From assembly GCA_021776825.1 (NCBI GenBank), contig JAJFFG010000120.1:1-64000 (forward strand): 64,000 nucleotides of DNA. The letters run 5' to 3'. Positions 1-7,483 of the stretch are shown piece after piece. Below the pieces are notes generated by a model. It made no database searches and had not been told where the DNA came from. It worked only from the letters and a program-made list of their open reading frames with translations. Source of the DNA: Planctomycetota bacterium (GTDB lineage: Bacteria > Planctomycetota > JAJSAM01 > JAJVHW01). The position numbers and the translations under genes were made by a program. The number at the start of each line of letters is the position of its first letter. Positions within the stretch are counted from its first letter, which is position 1.

Positions 1-289
1 CGTCTCGCTTTCTACTGCGGTTGAACCAGCGCACGAAGGCGTTGGTGGTGAGCTTCATGGAGAGGGAGATCTCGCCGGTCACGCTGCGCACGAGCAGATG
101 GAAGTGCGTCGTCAGGAACACGTACGCGAAGACCTCGATCACGCCATACCGTACCAGGCCCAATTCGGCGGTCTCGGCGCTCCACTTCCTCTCAGACTCA
201 GCCACGGGTGCCGTGATCGCGTTTGATCCGAACAGGCGGTGTAACCTCCGCCCGCCGCGCGCGTCCTTCTTCGGGAGGAGCGCCCTCAT
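1..289 (-). CDS. REP-associated Y1 transposase (RAYT/IS200-like), cut by window edge
   Basis: About 96 residues are visible from an ATG at 287-289; the C-terminal part lies beyond the left edge. The stretch ending in FLTTHFHLLVRS (His62, His64) is the metal-binding HUH motif of the Y1 transposase family, which nicks single-stranded DNA with a tyrosine and mobilises REP palindromes. It is followed by the usual segment up to RWFNR. The residues before about 43 do not match the expected N-terminus (no TNRG motif), so this start is uncertain and the copy may be rearranged. The catalytic tyrosine would lie outside the window, so activity cannot be judged. Confidence 0.7.
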   Translation of the reverse strand, partial: MRALLPKKDARGGRRLHRLFGSNAITAPVAESERKWSAETAELGLVRYGVIEVFAYVFLTTHFHLLVRSVTGEISLSMKLTTNAFVRWFNRSRKRD

Positions 290-454
290 GTACCCGCCCG
301 CGAAGACTTCGCCAGCGCCGACTGGCTCATCACCAACCGCGGCATCGCCAAGCGAGCAGTGTTCGAGACGCGGCAGGTCGTCGAGCGATTCTATGCAGCT
401 CTCGGCGAGGTCGTCGGTGCGGGCCTGATCGAAGTCTTCGCCTTCGTCTTCCTG
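281..454 (+). pseudogene. Degenerate N-terminal fragment of a second RAYT-type transposase
   Basis: This frame, which has no start codon, reads HVPARED, then WLITNRGIAKRAVFE, then a helix ending in GLIEVFAFVFL. That is the normal N-terminus of a REP-associated Y1 transposase. The match stops at 454, exactly where the HUH histidines should follow, and the frame continues as arginine-rich noise. It faces the first fragment, so two transposase remnants lie in opposite orientation and meet near 285. The IEVFA(Y/F)VFL block is conserved between the two at both protein and DNA level, which suggests related copies. It is non-functional as it stands. Confidence 0.65.
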
Positions 455-526
455 CGCCGCTCGCTCCGCCGCATCGCCAGAGCACTCGAACGCCCCCGCC
501 CCCGACGATCGGCGCCCAGACGGTCC

Positions 527-1060
527 CTACCTACCACGACCCAAGTGGACGCCCGCTGGGCGGCGAGGTAGCGGTTGGTGGCATTGGCGAGCAGGCTCCG
601 GCACGGGGACGACGATCGGCGCCTGACGTAGGTAGACGTCCCACGTTCGACCGGCTCGCTGGACGCCGCGCCGCGACGTGGCATAGCCCGTCATGCGTCG
701 TGTGAACGTCCACGCGTTGGTTGCTGGGTCGCGCTCGACGTACGTTGCGCCGAACGCCCCGAGGCGTCCGCTCGAGATGCGGTTCTCACCGGGCACACGG
801 GCGTTGCCGGCCGATGCCGTGATGACGAGCGGCAGCATCTCGCCGCGCGGGCCGCTGTAGAGACCGCGCGGCTCGTCGACGGGGCGCCATACCTCGTCGG
901 GGAACGCCCATGGCGACTCCTCCGCGGCTGCGTCGGCCGCGGCAGCGACCTGGGCATCCGGCGCAGGAGGCGCCGGAGCGACGGTCCGAGTCGCCGCACA
1001 CGCTGCGCACACCAACAGCGCACCGAGAGCCAGTAGCGCTGTCGATCGCCTAGTGCGCAA
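527..1060 (-). CDS. Putative exported lipoprotein of unknown function
   Basis: A 177-residue product with a basic N-terminus, a hydrophobic stretch and a lipobox-like cysteine (LLVCAAC, Cys near residue 20), so it is probably exported and lipid-anchored. The mature part opens with an Ala/Pro linker; the rest resembles no family I recognise. It starts at TTG (1060), overlapping the stop codon of the upstream HicB-like gene, which suggests translational coupling. The last 25 residues are Pro/Arg-rich and look like run-through, so the true gene may have suffered a frameshift near 600. Function unknown. Confidence 0.5.
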   Translation of the reverse strand: MRTRRSTALLALGALLVCAACAATRTVAPAPPAPDAQVAAAADAAAEESPWAFPDEVWRPVDEPRGLYSGPRGEMLPLVITASAGNARVPGENRISSGRLGAFGATYVERDPATNAWTFTRRMTGYATSRRGVQRAGRTWDVYLRQAPIVVPVPEPARQCHQPLPRRPAGVHLGRGR

Positions 1061-1244
1061 CTGCGGGGACGTCCTCGCCGTGCTCGAGGCGATCCGCGAG
1101 GGCCCGGAGCGCCAGAGTCTCTGCCTTCTGGATCGCGTCGTCGCGGCTGCTCCCGTAGACGATCACTCCAGGCAGCTCGGGCACTTCCGCGATCCAGCGA
1201 CCATCGCTCTCTTGCTCGATCTCGATCTGCAGGCGATCACTCAT
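1050..1244 (-). CDS. HicB-like antitoxin-fold protein, solitary
   Basis: A 64-residue protein with the HicB partial RNase-H-like fold: alternating beta strands, then GRWIAEVPELPGVIVYG, then a helix with DAIQKAETLALRALADR. In HicAB modules this fold neutralises the HicA RNase. No HicA-like reading frame is next to it, so it is a solitary HicB, a common arrangement whose role is usually unknown. It runs straight into the lipoprotein gene, with the stop TAG overlapping that gene's TTG start. Unlike the larger HicB proteins, it has no added DNA-binding domain. Confidence 0.75.
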   Translation of the reverse strand: MSDRLQIEIEQESDGRWIAEVPELPGVIVYGSSRDDAIQKAETLALRALADRLEHGEDVPAVAH

Positions 1245-1338
1245 GCCGGGCAGCCTAGCGGACGCCTGGGCAGGCGTGGCGCCGCAGCCTCCCTCGGACC
1301 GCGCGACCCTCGTGAGCGACGCCGCGCGGTCGGGACGC

Positions 1339-2226
1339 TCAGTCCACGGAGCGGCGCCGGCGGACCTTGTCGCCGTCGGCGTCGACGAGGGGTGTCGGGA
1401 GGCTCCAGCCGCCGTCCATCGTCCAGACCGCTCCCGTGATCCACGCGGCGAGCGGCGAGGCCAGGAAGCCGACGAGCTCGGCGACCTCTTCGGCGCTCCC
1501 GAAGCGGCCGAGCGGGATCTGCGACAGGACGGCACGTTCGAGCTCCTCGCTGGGCCACAGCCGATCTGCGGCGCCCCGACTCTCGAACGGTCCGGGGGAG
1601 ACGGCGTTCACTCGAATCCCGAGCGACGCCCATTCCGCGGCCAGCGTGCGCGTCATCGACTCGACGCCGGCCTTGGCCGCCGCGGAGTGGACGACTCCCG
1701 GCTTGCCCGTGGCGGCGTACGGCGCGGAGATGTTCACGATCGCGCCTCCGGTCTTGCGCAGGACACGACCGGCAGCGCGGGAGACGTTGAACACGCCGTT
1801 GAGCGCGATGTCGGTGACGGCGGCGAAACCCTTCGGCGCCAGCGAGAGCGAGGGGCGCACGAAGTTGCCCGCCGCGTTGTTGATAATGACGTCCAGGCCA
1901 CCGAAGCGCTCGACGGTCGCGCGGACCGCGTCCTTCACGGACCCCGCGTCGCGCACGTCCATCGCGATGCTCTGCACCCCGAAGCCACGAGCTTCGCCGC
2001 GGGCGATCAGCTCCTCGTGGTGCTCGACGCTCCGGCTCGCGCAGGCGACGCTCGCGCCGAGCTCGCCCAGTCGCGTCGCGACGGCGAGGCCGAGGCCCGT
2101 GCCGCCACCCGTCACGAATGCGGTCTGCCCGGCGAAGCAGCCCGCCGGGAGCCACGGGGCTGGGTATGGGGCAGTGTAGGGAGCAGCGTACGGGGCAGGG
2201 TCAGGATCAGGGTCGGGGGCGCTCAT
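1339..2226 (-). CDS. SDR oxidoreductase, 2,4-dienoyl-CoA reductase type
   Basis: A 295-residue classical-fold short-chain dehydrogenase. The cofactor motif TGGGTGLG is at residues 39-46, followed by NNAAGN. The catalytic region reads VVHSAAAKAG: the usual YxxxK tyrosine is replaced in the way seen in peroxisomal-type 2,4-dienoyl-CoA reductases, and the lysine is kept. These enzymes use NADPH to reduce 2,4-dienoyl-CoA esters during breakdown of unsaturated fatty acids, which fits the beta-oxidation genes at 48-57 kb. The first 25 residues are a Pro/Asp/Tyr repeat not found in the family. The ATG at 2226 overlaps the upstream stop (ATGA), so it is coupled to the NTF2-fold gene. Confidence 0.8.
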   Translation of the reverse strand: MSAPDPDPDPAPYAAPYTAPYPAPWLPAGCFAGQTAFVTGGGTGLGLAVATRLGELGASVACASRSVEHHEELIARGEARGFGVQSIAMDVRDAGSVKDAVRATVERFGGLDVIINNAAGNFVRPSLSLAPKGFAAVTDIALNGVFNVSRAAGRVLRKTGGAIVNISAPYAATGKPGVVHSAAAKAGVESMTRTLAAEWASLGIRVNAVSPGPFESRGAADRLWPSEELERAVLSQIPLGRFGSAEEVAELVGFLASPLAAWITGAVWTMDGGWSLPTPLVDADGDKVRRRRSVD

Positions 2227-2603
2227 TCGGGCCAGGTCTCCGCGAGCCGTTCGGTGTCCAGGTAGTCCTCGATCGCGGCGATGACGCCGTCGCGGATGTG
2301 GAACACGGTGACGCCGCGATTGGCGTAGTCGATCCCCGTTCGCGTGCGGCCCGCGTTCGTCCACTGCGCGATGCGCCGGTCGCCGTCGGTGCCGACCCAG
2401 GTGAGGTCGAAGCGCAGGCCGTCCTCGAACAGCCGCTGGTTCTGCCGCAGGAACACCGTCACCTTGCGTCGGCCCTCGACCCGGGCGCCGAAACGCCGCC
2501 CGGGGAAGTCGAACGAGACGTCCTCGGCGAGTCGCTCGGCGAGTGCGCGGAAGTCCCCGGCATGCAGCTCTGCGTAGAAGGCTCGGATGCCGTCGGCGTC
2601 CAT
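2223..2603 (-). CDS. NTF2-fold (SnoaL-like) protein
   Basis: A 126-residue protein with the cone-shaped NTF2 pattern: an N-terminal helix (DADGIRAFYAELHAGDF), strands containing FDFPG, and a C-terminal sheet with ANRGVTVFHIRDGVIAAIEDYLD. Family members are small isomerases, cyclases or ligand-binding proteins, and the sequence does not say which. I chose the ATG at 2603 because the fold begins there; the longer frame adds unrelated residues encoded by a tandem repeat. It is translationally coupled to the downstream dienoyl-CoA-reductase-type SDR, so it may act on a related substrate. Confidence 0.75.
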   Translation of the reverse strand: MDADGIRAFYAELHAGDFRALAERLAEDVSFDFPGRRFGARVEGRRKVTVFLRQNQRLFEDGLRFDLTWVGTDGDRRIAQWTNAGRTRTGIDYANRGVTVFHIRDGVIAAIEDYLDTERLAETWPE

Positions 2604-2632
2604 GGCCTCAGTCCACCAGACCGGCCCGGATC

Positions 2633-2716
2633 CCCGTAACTTGGTCCCCGCAACCCGGACCTCGCAACCCAGGCCTCGCAACTCAGCCCTCGCAACTCAG
2701 CCCCCGCAACTGGGTC
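2633..2716. repeat. Six tandem copies of a 14-bp unit
   Basis: Six consecutive 14-bp units with consensus CYCGCAACYCRGNC occupy 2633-2716; units four and five (2675-2702) are identical. The array lies between the divergent NTF2-fold gene and the RHH/MerC pair. It could be an iterated binding site or a slippage-generated minisatellite. Confidence 0.85.
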
Positions 2717-2776
2717 CGCGGCGTCACCGCGGTGAATTCGGCGCCGACGGTTGCCAGCAGGGTGTATTACAGAGTC

Positions 2777-3091
2777 ATGCAGTCGCCTGGGAAGAGCCGG
2801 AAGTCCGTGGTCGTCACGTTTCGCGTCGATCCGCATCTCGCGGAGGCGTTGGACCGTCTGCCCGACAAGTCGGCGTTCATCCGAGATGCCCTTCGCGGCT
2901 CGATGCACGAGCCCTGCCCGGCCTGTGGTGGTGAGGGACGCGTGGACTGCGACGCGGCGCAGTGGTTGAGGTCCGTGCTCCAGCGTGAAAACGCGCGGAT
3001 CTGCACGTGCTGCCACACGGCGTTCGCGTCGTCGACGACCTCGCAGGACGAGCAGTGCGGGCACTGCGGACCAGACGGGCACCGACACTGA
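2777..3091 (+). CDS. Ribbon-helix-helix regulator with cysteine-rich (zinc-ribbon-like) tail
   Basis: A 104-residue protein. Residues 8-42 form a ribbon-helix-helix DNA-binding module (KSVVVTFRVDPHLAEALDRL, then a second helix). The C-terminal half holds CPACGGEGRVDC, CTCC and CGHCG, giving eight cysteines plus histidines able to bind metal. I infer a metal-sensing transcription factor analogous in layout to NikR but with an unrelated sensor domain. The stop codon shares one base with the start of the MerC-like gene (TGATG), so the two are coupled. A TATTAC element sits six bases before the ATG, consistent with a leaderless transcript. Confidence 0.7.
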   Translation: MQSPGKSRKSVVVTFRVDPHLAEALDRLPDKSAFIRDALRGSMHEPCPACGGEGRVDCDAAQWLRSVLQRENARICTCCHTAFASSTTSQDEQCGHCGPDGHRH

Positions 3092-3510
3092 TGGCCAGCC
3101 AGACACGCAGCAAGATGGAGAAGCTCGGCGCTGCCGCGTCGTTCGCGTGCGCGATCCACTGCGCCGCGCTGCCGATCCTGATCGGAGCCGGCGCGGCCGG
3201 GACGTTCTCGTTCCTGCAGCACGAGCCCGTCGAGTGGGGACTCGTCCTGTTCGCCGCGGTCGTGGGCACCGTCGGCGCGTGGCGCGGGTTCCGCACGCAC
3301 GGCAACGTCGCGGTCGTCCTGGTCCTCATGACGGCCGTGATCGGCCTCGTCGGCGTGACGGTGCAGCATCACGGCGCGCACGCGGGCCACAACCACGGCC
3401 CGGGTTGGATGGCCGCCGTCGCCGGCGTCGCACTCGGCGTCTCCCTCATGGTGAACAACCGGCTGTGCCACACGTGCCACGAGTGTCACCACGACGAGTC
3501 CGCCGCCTGA
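3091..3510 (+). CDS. MerC-domain inner-membrane protein
   Basis: A 139-residue protein with four predicted membrane helices. The first begins near FACAIHCAALPILIG, whose Cys-x3-Cys pair in helix one is the metal-binding signature of MerC-type transporters. A His-rich loop (HHGAHAGHNHG) and a C-terminal tail CHTCHECHHDE add soft-metal ligands. MerC proteins carry mercuric or other soft-metal ions across the inner membrane. No merA, merT or MerR gene is nearby, so zinc, copper or another ion is as likely as mercury. It is co-transcribed with the upstream cysteine-rich regulator, which probably controls it. Confidence 0.8.
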   Translation: MASQTRSKMEKLGAAASFACAIHCAALPILIGAGAAGTFSFLQHEPVEWGLVLFAAVVGTVGAWRGFRTHGNVAVVLVLMTAVIGLVGVTVQHHGAHAGHNHGPGWMAAVAGVALGVSLMVNNRLCHTCHECHHDESAA

Positions 3511-3514
3511 TCGC

Positions 3515-3605
3515 GGGGACACCTTCAACTAATCAACTAACTCCTCCGCCGCCTGCACCTCTTGAGCGTGCTGTGCGAGTTAGTTGATTAGTTGAAGGTG
3601 TCCCC
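3515..3605. repeat. 29-bp perfect inverted repeat with 33-bp loop
   Basis: Positions 3515-3543 are exactly complementary to 3577-3605. The hairpin lies between the convergent MerC and YezG-like genes and includes the last codons and the stop of the latter. The arms begin GGGGACACC and are AT-rich toward the loop. There is no T-run, so it is better explained as a large REP-like palindrome than a simple terminator, although it could stop transcription from both sides. Confidence 0.95.
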
Positions 3606-3929
3606 GTCACTCGCGTCGTCGAAGTTCGCGTGCAGTTTGAAACTGCCGTCCGGACGCAGCTCGAACGTCGCTGACCGCCACCGCGGCTTCCCGTCCTCGG
3701 CCATCTTCTCGCGCACCGCGTTCATGCGATGTCCGGGCGGTACGCCCTTCCAGCGATAGGGGAGCTCGCGTGGCTCATCGGAGCCGTCCTGCTCGACGAG
3801 CAGCCGCCCGTGCATCGCGTCGTCGTCATCGACCTCGACGCGATAGAGCGCCCGCGTCCAACGACGTCCGCGTAGGGCCTTGATGATCTGACGTCCGAGC
3901 TGCCCGTAGATCTCTGCGAGTGAGCTCAC
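3588..3929 (-). CDS. YezG/DUF600-family protein (immunity-protein-like)
   Basis: A 113-residue protein that matches the YezG/DUF600 pattern along its length: N-terminal SSLAEIYGQLGRQIIKAL, then a tryptophan, a strand pair, and a C-terminal WRSATFELRPDGSFKLHANFDD. Characterised relatives are immunity proteins that neutralise secreted nuclease toxins. No toxin gene is adjacent; it is instead coupled to an exported M14 carboxypeptidase through a GTGA overlap. Its last codons and stop lie inside the 29-bp palindrome, so the C-terminus may have been remade by insertion of that repeat. The GTG start was chosen by this overlap. The role here is unclear. Confidence 0.7.
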   Translation of the reverse strand: MSSLAEIYGQLGRQIIKALRGRRWTRALYRVEVDDDDAMHGRLLVEQDGSDEPRELPYRWKGVPPGHRMNAVREKMAEDGKPRWRSATFELRPDGSFKLHANFDDASDGDTFN

Positions 3930-5731
3930 TTCACGTCGGCCGTGAGCGTCGCTGTGCCGCCCTTCTCGGCGGTGTAGGTGATCGTGACCTGCCCCGTGCC
4001 ACGCACGACCCAGCGCAGGCGCACGGCACCATCGCCGTGGATGCCGCGCGGAAGCCGCAGGTCGGCCGGGCGTCGCATTTGCGGAGCGTCGACGCGGTTC
4101 GTGCGGCCGTTCACCTGACCTCCGCTGAGCACCTCGATGCCGGAGCCGGCGACGCGCGCGCGGTCGGGCGCACCGATGCGCTTCTGCTCCGCGCGCTGCG
4201 TGCGCGTTGGAATCATGCGCTCGTTGCGGAACACGGCGTCGATCTCGAACAGCCCGTCGCCGAGCGCGTTCACGGTTGCCGTGCCGGGCGCGACGAGCGG
4301 CATCTGATCTGCGTGATACAGCACGAATGCCATGTTGCGGTGCAACGTGTTCTGGAGCAGGAACGGCGGTGGAACGCGGCCCGTCTGCTTGCGCCAACCG
4401 CCGAGCTCGATCGGCCCGAGCTGCGGATGATCGAACGACTTCCACGCGACGAAGCGGGCGCCGAGTTCGACTTCGTCGTCCCAACGGAGACGCTCGATCC
4501 GACCCTCGTCGCCGCTCTTCGGGTCGCGCTGGAAGTACAGGTCGCGCGACCACAGCTCGTTCGTGAACGACGTGATGCCGAGCATCTCGTACGTGAAGTT
4601 CACCTCGCCGCCGTACACGGTGTAGAGGTCCTTCCAGATGACCATCGAGCGGTACGACGGAAGCTGCTGCTCCCCGCGCTCCGCCAGCGCGCGCATGACC
4701 TGCTCGTCGCGCGCCGGGTAGTTGCCAAACGTCTTCGAACCCGGCCCGCGCAGGATCATGCCGCCGGTGTTGTGGAAACTCTGGACGCCGGCGACGTTCG
4801 GGTGTGCGACGAGGAACTCGATGACCGCCTGCGTCTCGGGAAGCGACGCCGGGTAGGGCCCCGCACCACGCTGTTCGGCCGGTCCGCGCCAGTCCGACGG
4901 CCAGTCCCGGTTCGGGTCGTAGCCTCCGGGTCCGTCCTCGTTGATCCGACCGTCGCCGTCGTCGTCGATCCCCTCGCTGCCGAGCAGTCGCCACTGCCCG
5001 CGCTCACCGGGCTTGACGCGCACGAGCAGGCGCGGCTCGTCGGGATGCGACTTGTGCGTCCCGTTCGGGTCGGCCACGCGCATCTGGAGCAGCTCGCCGT
5101 CGCCGTCGAGGTCGTTCGGTGGGTCCTCGTCGAACCGGCCGTCGCGATCGTTGTCGACTGGGCGTTTGCCGCCGCGCGAGCTGTGCATGGTGTTCGGCGC
5201 GTCGAACCAGTGCGCGCGTCCGTCAGGGTTCAGACTGCACAGGATGTAGAGCGAACGCTCAGCGAGCAGGCGCTTCACGCGGGGGAGCTCGCGGTTCTCG
5301 CAGAGCCACCAGATCGTGTAGAGGCACGCCTCGCCCGCCTGCACCTCGTTGCCGTGGATGTTGCCGTCGCACCAGAACGCGGGCTTCTCCGTATCCGCGC
5401 CGCTCGCCGCGTCGTTCACGACGGCCAGCAGGAGATCGCGACCCTCGACCGATGTTCCGATCGAGCGCAGCGTCACGAGCTCGGGGAACGCCGCCGCGAC
5501 CTCGCGCAGCGCGGCGTGCATCTCGTCGAGCGTGTAGTACTTGTCCCAGCGCAGGTCGACGCGCGGTGTCCAGCCAGGCTTCGCCGGAACGCGCGGCGGC
5601 GGCTCCTCGGACCACGGCGGCACCGGTGGGCGCTCCTGCGCCGTCGCGACCCCGATCATCGCACTGGCCATTGCGGTGACCATCGCACCGGCCGTCAGCG
5701 CGAGAGCGAGCACCGTTAGCACGCGCTTCAT
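3926..5731 (-). CDS. Exported M14 zinc carboxypeptidase (active-site residues intact)
   Basis: A 601-residue protein with a signal peptide (about residues 1-31). The M14 domain runs from about residue 60 to 440. Zinc ligands are His126 and Glu129 in NIHGNE and His320 in QSFHNTGG, and the substrate-binding DPNRDWP motif is at 272-278. Two Asp-rich calcium-loop-like inserts (NDRDGRFDED and DDDGDGRINED) are embedded in the domain. The C-terminal ~150 residues look like an accessory beta domain. The family cleaves C-terminal residues from peptides outside the cytoplasm. The ATG overlaps the upstream stop by four bases, coupling it to a catalytically dead paralogue. Confidence 0.85.
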   Translation of the reverse strand: MKRVLTVLALALTAGAMVTAMASAMIGVATAQERPPVPPWSEEPPPRVPAKPGWTPRVDLRWDKYYTLDEMHAALREVAAAFPELVTLRSIGTSVEGRDLLLAVVNDAASGADTEKPAFWCDGNIHGNEVQAGEACLYTIWWLCENRELPRVKRLLAERSLYILCSLNPDGRAHWFDAPNTMHSSRGGKRPVDNDRDGRFDEDPPNDLDGDGELLQMRVADPNGTHKSHPDEPRLLVRVKPGERGQWRLLGSEGIDDDGDGRINEDGPGGYDPNRDWPSDWRGPAEQRGAGPYPASLPETQAVIEFLVAHPNVAGVQSFHNTGGMILRGPGSKTFGNYPARDEQVMRALAERGEQQLPSYRSMVIWKDLYTVYGGEVNFTYEMLGITSFTNELWSRDLYFQRDPKSGDEGRIERLRWDDEVELGARFVAWKSFDHPQLGPIELGGWRKQTGRVPPPFLLQNTLHRNMAFVLYHADQMPLVAPGTATVNALGDGLFEIDAVFRNERMIPTRTQRAEQKRIGAPDRARVAGSGIEVLSGGQVNGRTNRVDAPQMRRPADLRLPRGIHGDGAVRLRWVVRGTGQVTITYTAEKGGTATLTADVK

Positions 5732-7449
5732 GGGATCTGCTCCACCAGCACGTCGGTCCCCGTATCGGGGCCCGACACCTCGATGCGTACCGAACCGCCG
5801 GATGCTCCCGAGATCACCCACGCCAGCTCGCCCGACGCGGCCCCGGGACCCAGTCGTTCGATCTGCACGTGCGGCTTCCCTGCGAGGAGCTTCGCGCCAC
5901 GCGGCAGGACCACGTGGACGTTCAGCGGGCGACGACCGCGAACGGCGGCTCCGCGCGCTGTATGCGTCGGAAGGCGTCCCGTGTTGACGATCTTGGTGCG
6001 CAGCCGCAGCACGCCGGACGAGCCTGTGGCCGCGGTGCCCGTGAACGACACGTCGGCACGCGCCTTGGCGGCGGCCAGCAGGAACGCCGCGAGGTCGTGT
6101 CCTTCGGATGCTGCGCTCGGCACGGGCAGAGGCTCGTCCTCGGCCTCGAGGACAGCGGGGACGATCGAGGCGACCTCCGCCCCGGGCGGCAGGCCCGCGC
6201 CCTCGACCGGCGTCCAACGGATCGCTAGGTGCTCTGGCCAGATCGCGTCCGCGTCGGGCCACACTGCGCCGGAGCGCCCGAGGGGGGCACGGCCGATCCA
6301 CATGCGTCCGAACTGGTGCACGACGGTGGAACCGAGGCTCCCCGGACCCGGCGCGTGCGGCCTCCCCTTCAACGCGTCCGCGCGTTTGGTCTCGTCGAGC
6401 AGCGAGCGCAGCGTGTCGAGCAACGCGTTGTCGTCGTCCGGCAGCTTCGGCCACGCCTCGTTCGATCCGGGGTTCTTCACCGAGGTGTCCGCGCCGCCGA
6501 TCTCGAGCACGAGCGCGATGCGCTCATCGGCGACCAGGTGATCCATGAGCCGCTTGGTCGCGACCTCGGACGCCGGCCAGCGACCGGTCGCGGGGACGTG
6601 CTCCTCGAAGCGCCACGTGAAGTTGCGCGAGAGATCCACGCCGCCGGGCCCGTCCTCGTTCCACAGGCCGTCGTCGTCGATGTCACGGCCCTCGGGCACC
6701 AATCGATGCGTCCGGGGCTTGCCCTTGGTGGGCTCGGCCCAAACGGGCGCCGACGTCTCGGCCTCGTCCGCCGCGACCGAGAGCTGCCCGGTCGGATCCG
6801 GATAGCGCATCCACCCGAGGTGTTCGTCCCCGTTTACGTCGTCGGGACCGTCCTCGTTCCACTCGCCGTCTTGGTCGTCGTCGACGCGCGTGTCGTTGCC
6901 CGCGCGTGGGTGACGCGCCGCGCGGGCGTCCGGGTTCGCGTCGGCGAGCACCTGGACTGCGACCTCGGGCGGCAGCTCCTCTGCCTGGTCGGCCAGCCAC
7001 CCGGCGACCGCCACCGCGAGCTCTGACTCGTCGGCGGGGCGTCGCCCGTGCAGCCCGGCGATCACGAACGCGATCCACTCCGGCGGCTCTGCCGCGTCTG
7101 GGTTCGTGATCGTCAGCAGCTCGAACGGGCGCCCGCCGGCGGACGTCGCGACCGTGGCGAGCCCGACGTGAACATGCGCCTCCGCCAACGCGGTCGCCGT
7201 CCCGGCGTAGGGTTCGTACGGCTCGGGAGCGGGCTTGTCTGGATCAGGCTTGTCTGGGTCGGCCTCGTCCGGAGCCTCGTCGGTCTTCGCCGGGTCGGCC
7301 TTCGCGGGATCGGTCTCTGCCGGGGGCGTCTCCGCGGAGGGCGTCTCCGCGGGCGGAGTCTCTGCCGGCGGGGGCGTGTCTCCGTCCTGCGCCAGTGCGC
7401 TGGACGCGACGAGGAGCAGGGCCGAGAGCGCCAGACGTCGCACGATCAT
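5728..7449 (-). CDS. Exported M14-like pseudopeptidase (zinc ligands lost)
   Basis: A 573-residue protein with a signal peptide ending near residue 21 and a 50-residue linker of PAET/PAKA/PDKP repeats. The rest is an M14 fold: the zinc motif position reads AGLHGRRPADE, so His134 remains but the glutamate is replaced by Arg137. The third histidine is also absent (VLEIGGADTS), and the substrate motif reads DLSRNF. Both Asp-rich loops seen in the neighbouring enzyme are kept. I infer a non-catalytic paralogue, perhaps a substrate-binding or regulatory partner. It overlaps the active enzyme's start by four bases, so the two are made together. Confidence 0.8.
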   Translation of the reverse strand: MIVRRLALSALLLVASSALAQDGDTPPPAETPPAETPSAETPPAETDPAKADPAKTDEAPDEADPDKPDPDKPAPEPYEPYAGTATALAEAHVHVGLATVATSAGGRPFELLTITNPDAAEPPEWIAFVIAGLHGRRPADESELAVAVAGWLADQAEELPPEVAVQVLADANPDARAARHPRAGNDTRVDDDQDGEWNEDGPDDVNGDEHLGWMRYPDPTGQLSVAADEAETSAPVWAEPTKGKPRTHRLVPEGRDIDDDGLWNEDGPGGVDLSRNFTWRFEEHVPATGRWPASEVATKRLMDHLVADERIALVLEIGGADTSVKNPGSNEAWPKLPDDDNALLDTLRSLLDETKRADALKGRPHAPGPGSLGSTVVHQFGRMWIGRAPLGRSGAVWPDADAIWPEHLAIRWTPVEGAGLPPGAEVASIVPAVLEAEDEPLPVPSAASEGHDLAAFLLAAAKARADVSFTGTAATGSSGVLRLRTKIVNTGRLPTHTARGAAVRGRRPLNVHVVLPRGAKLLAGKPHVQIERLGPGAASGELAWVISGASGGSVRIEVSGPDTGTDVLVEQIP

Positions 7450-7483
7450 CGCGGGAGGATACGGCGCGCCGATGAGCGGTGCG

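Noticed and set aside
3920-5719. A 599-codon open frame on the plus strand opposite the M14 gene
   Set aside because: It is an antisense shadow caused by high GC content; the opposite strand has signal peptide, zinc motifs and coupled starts.
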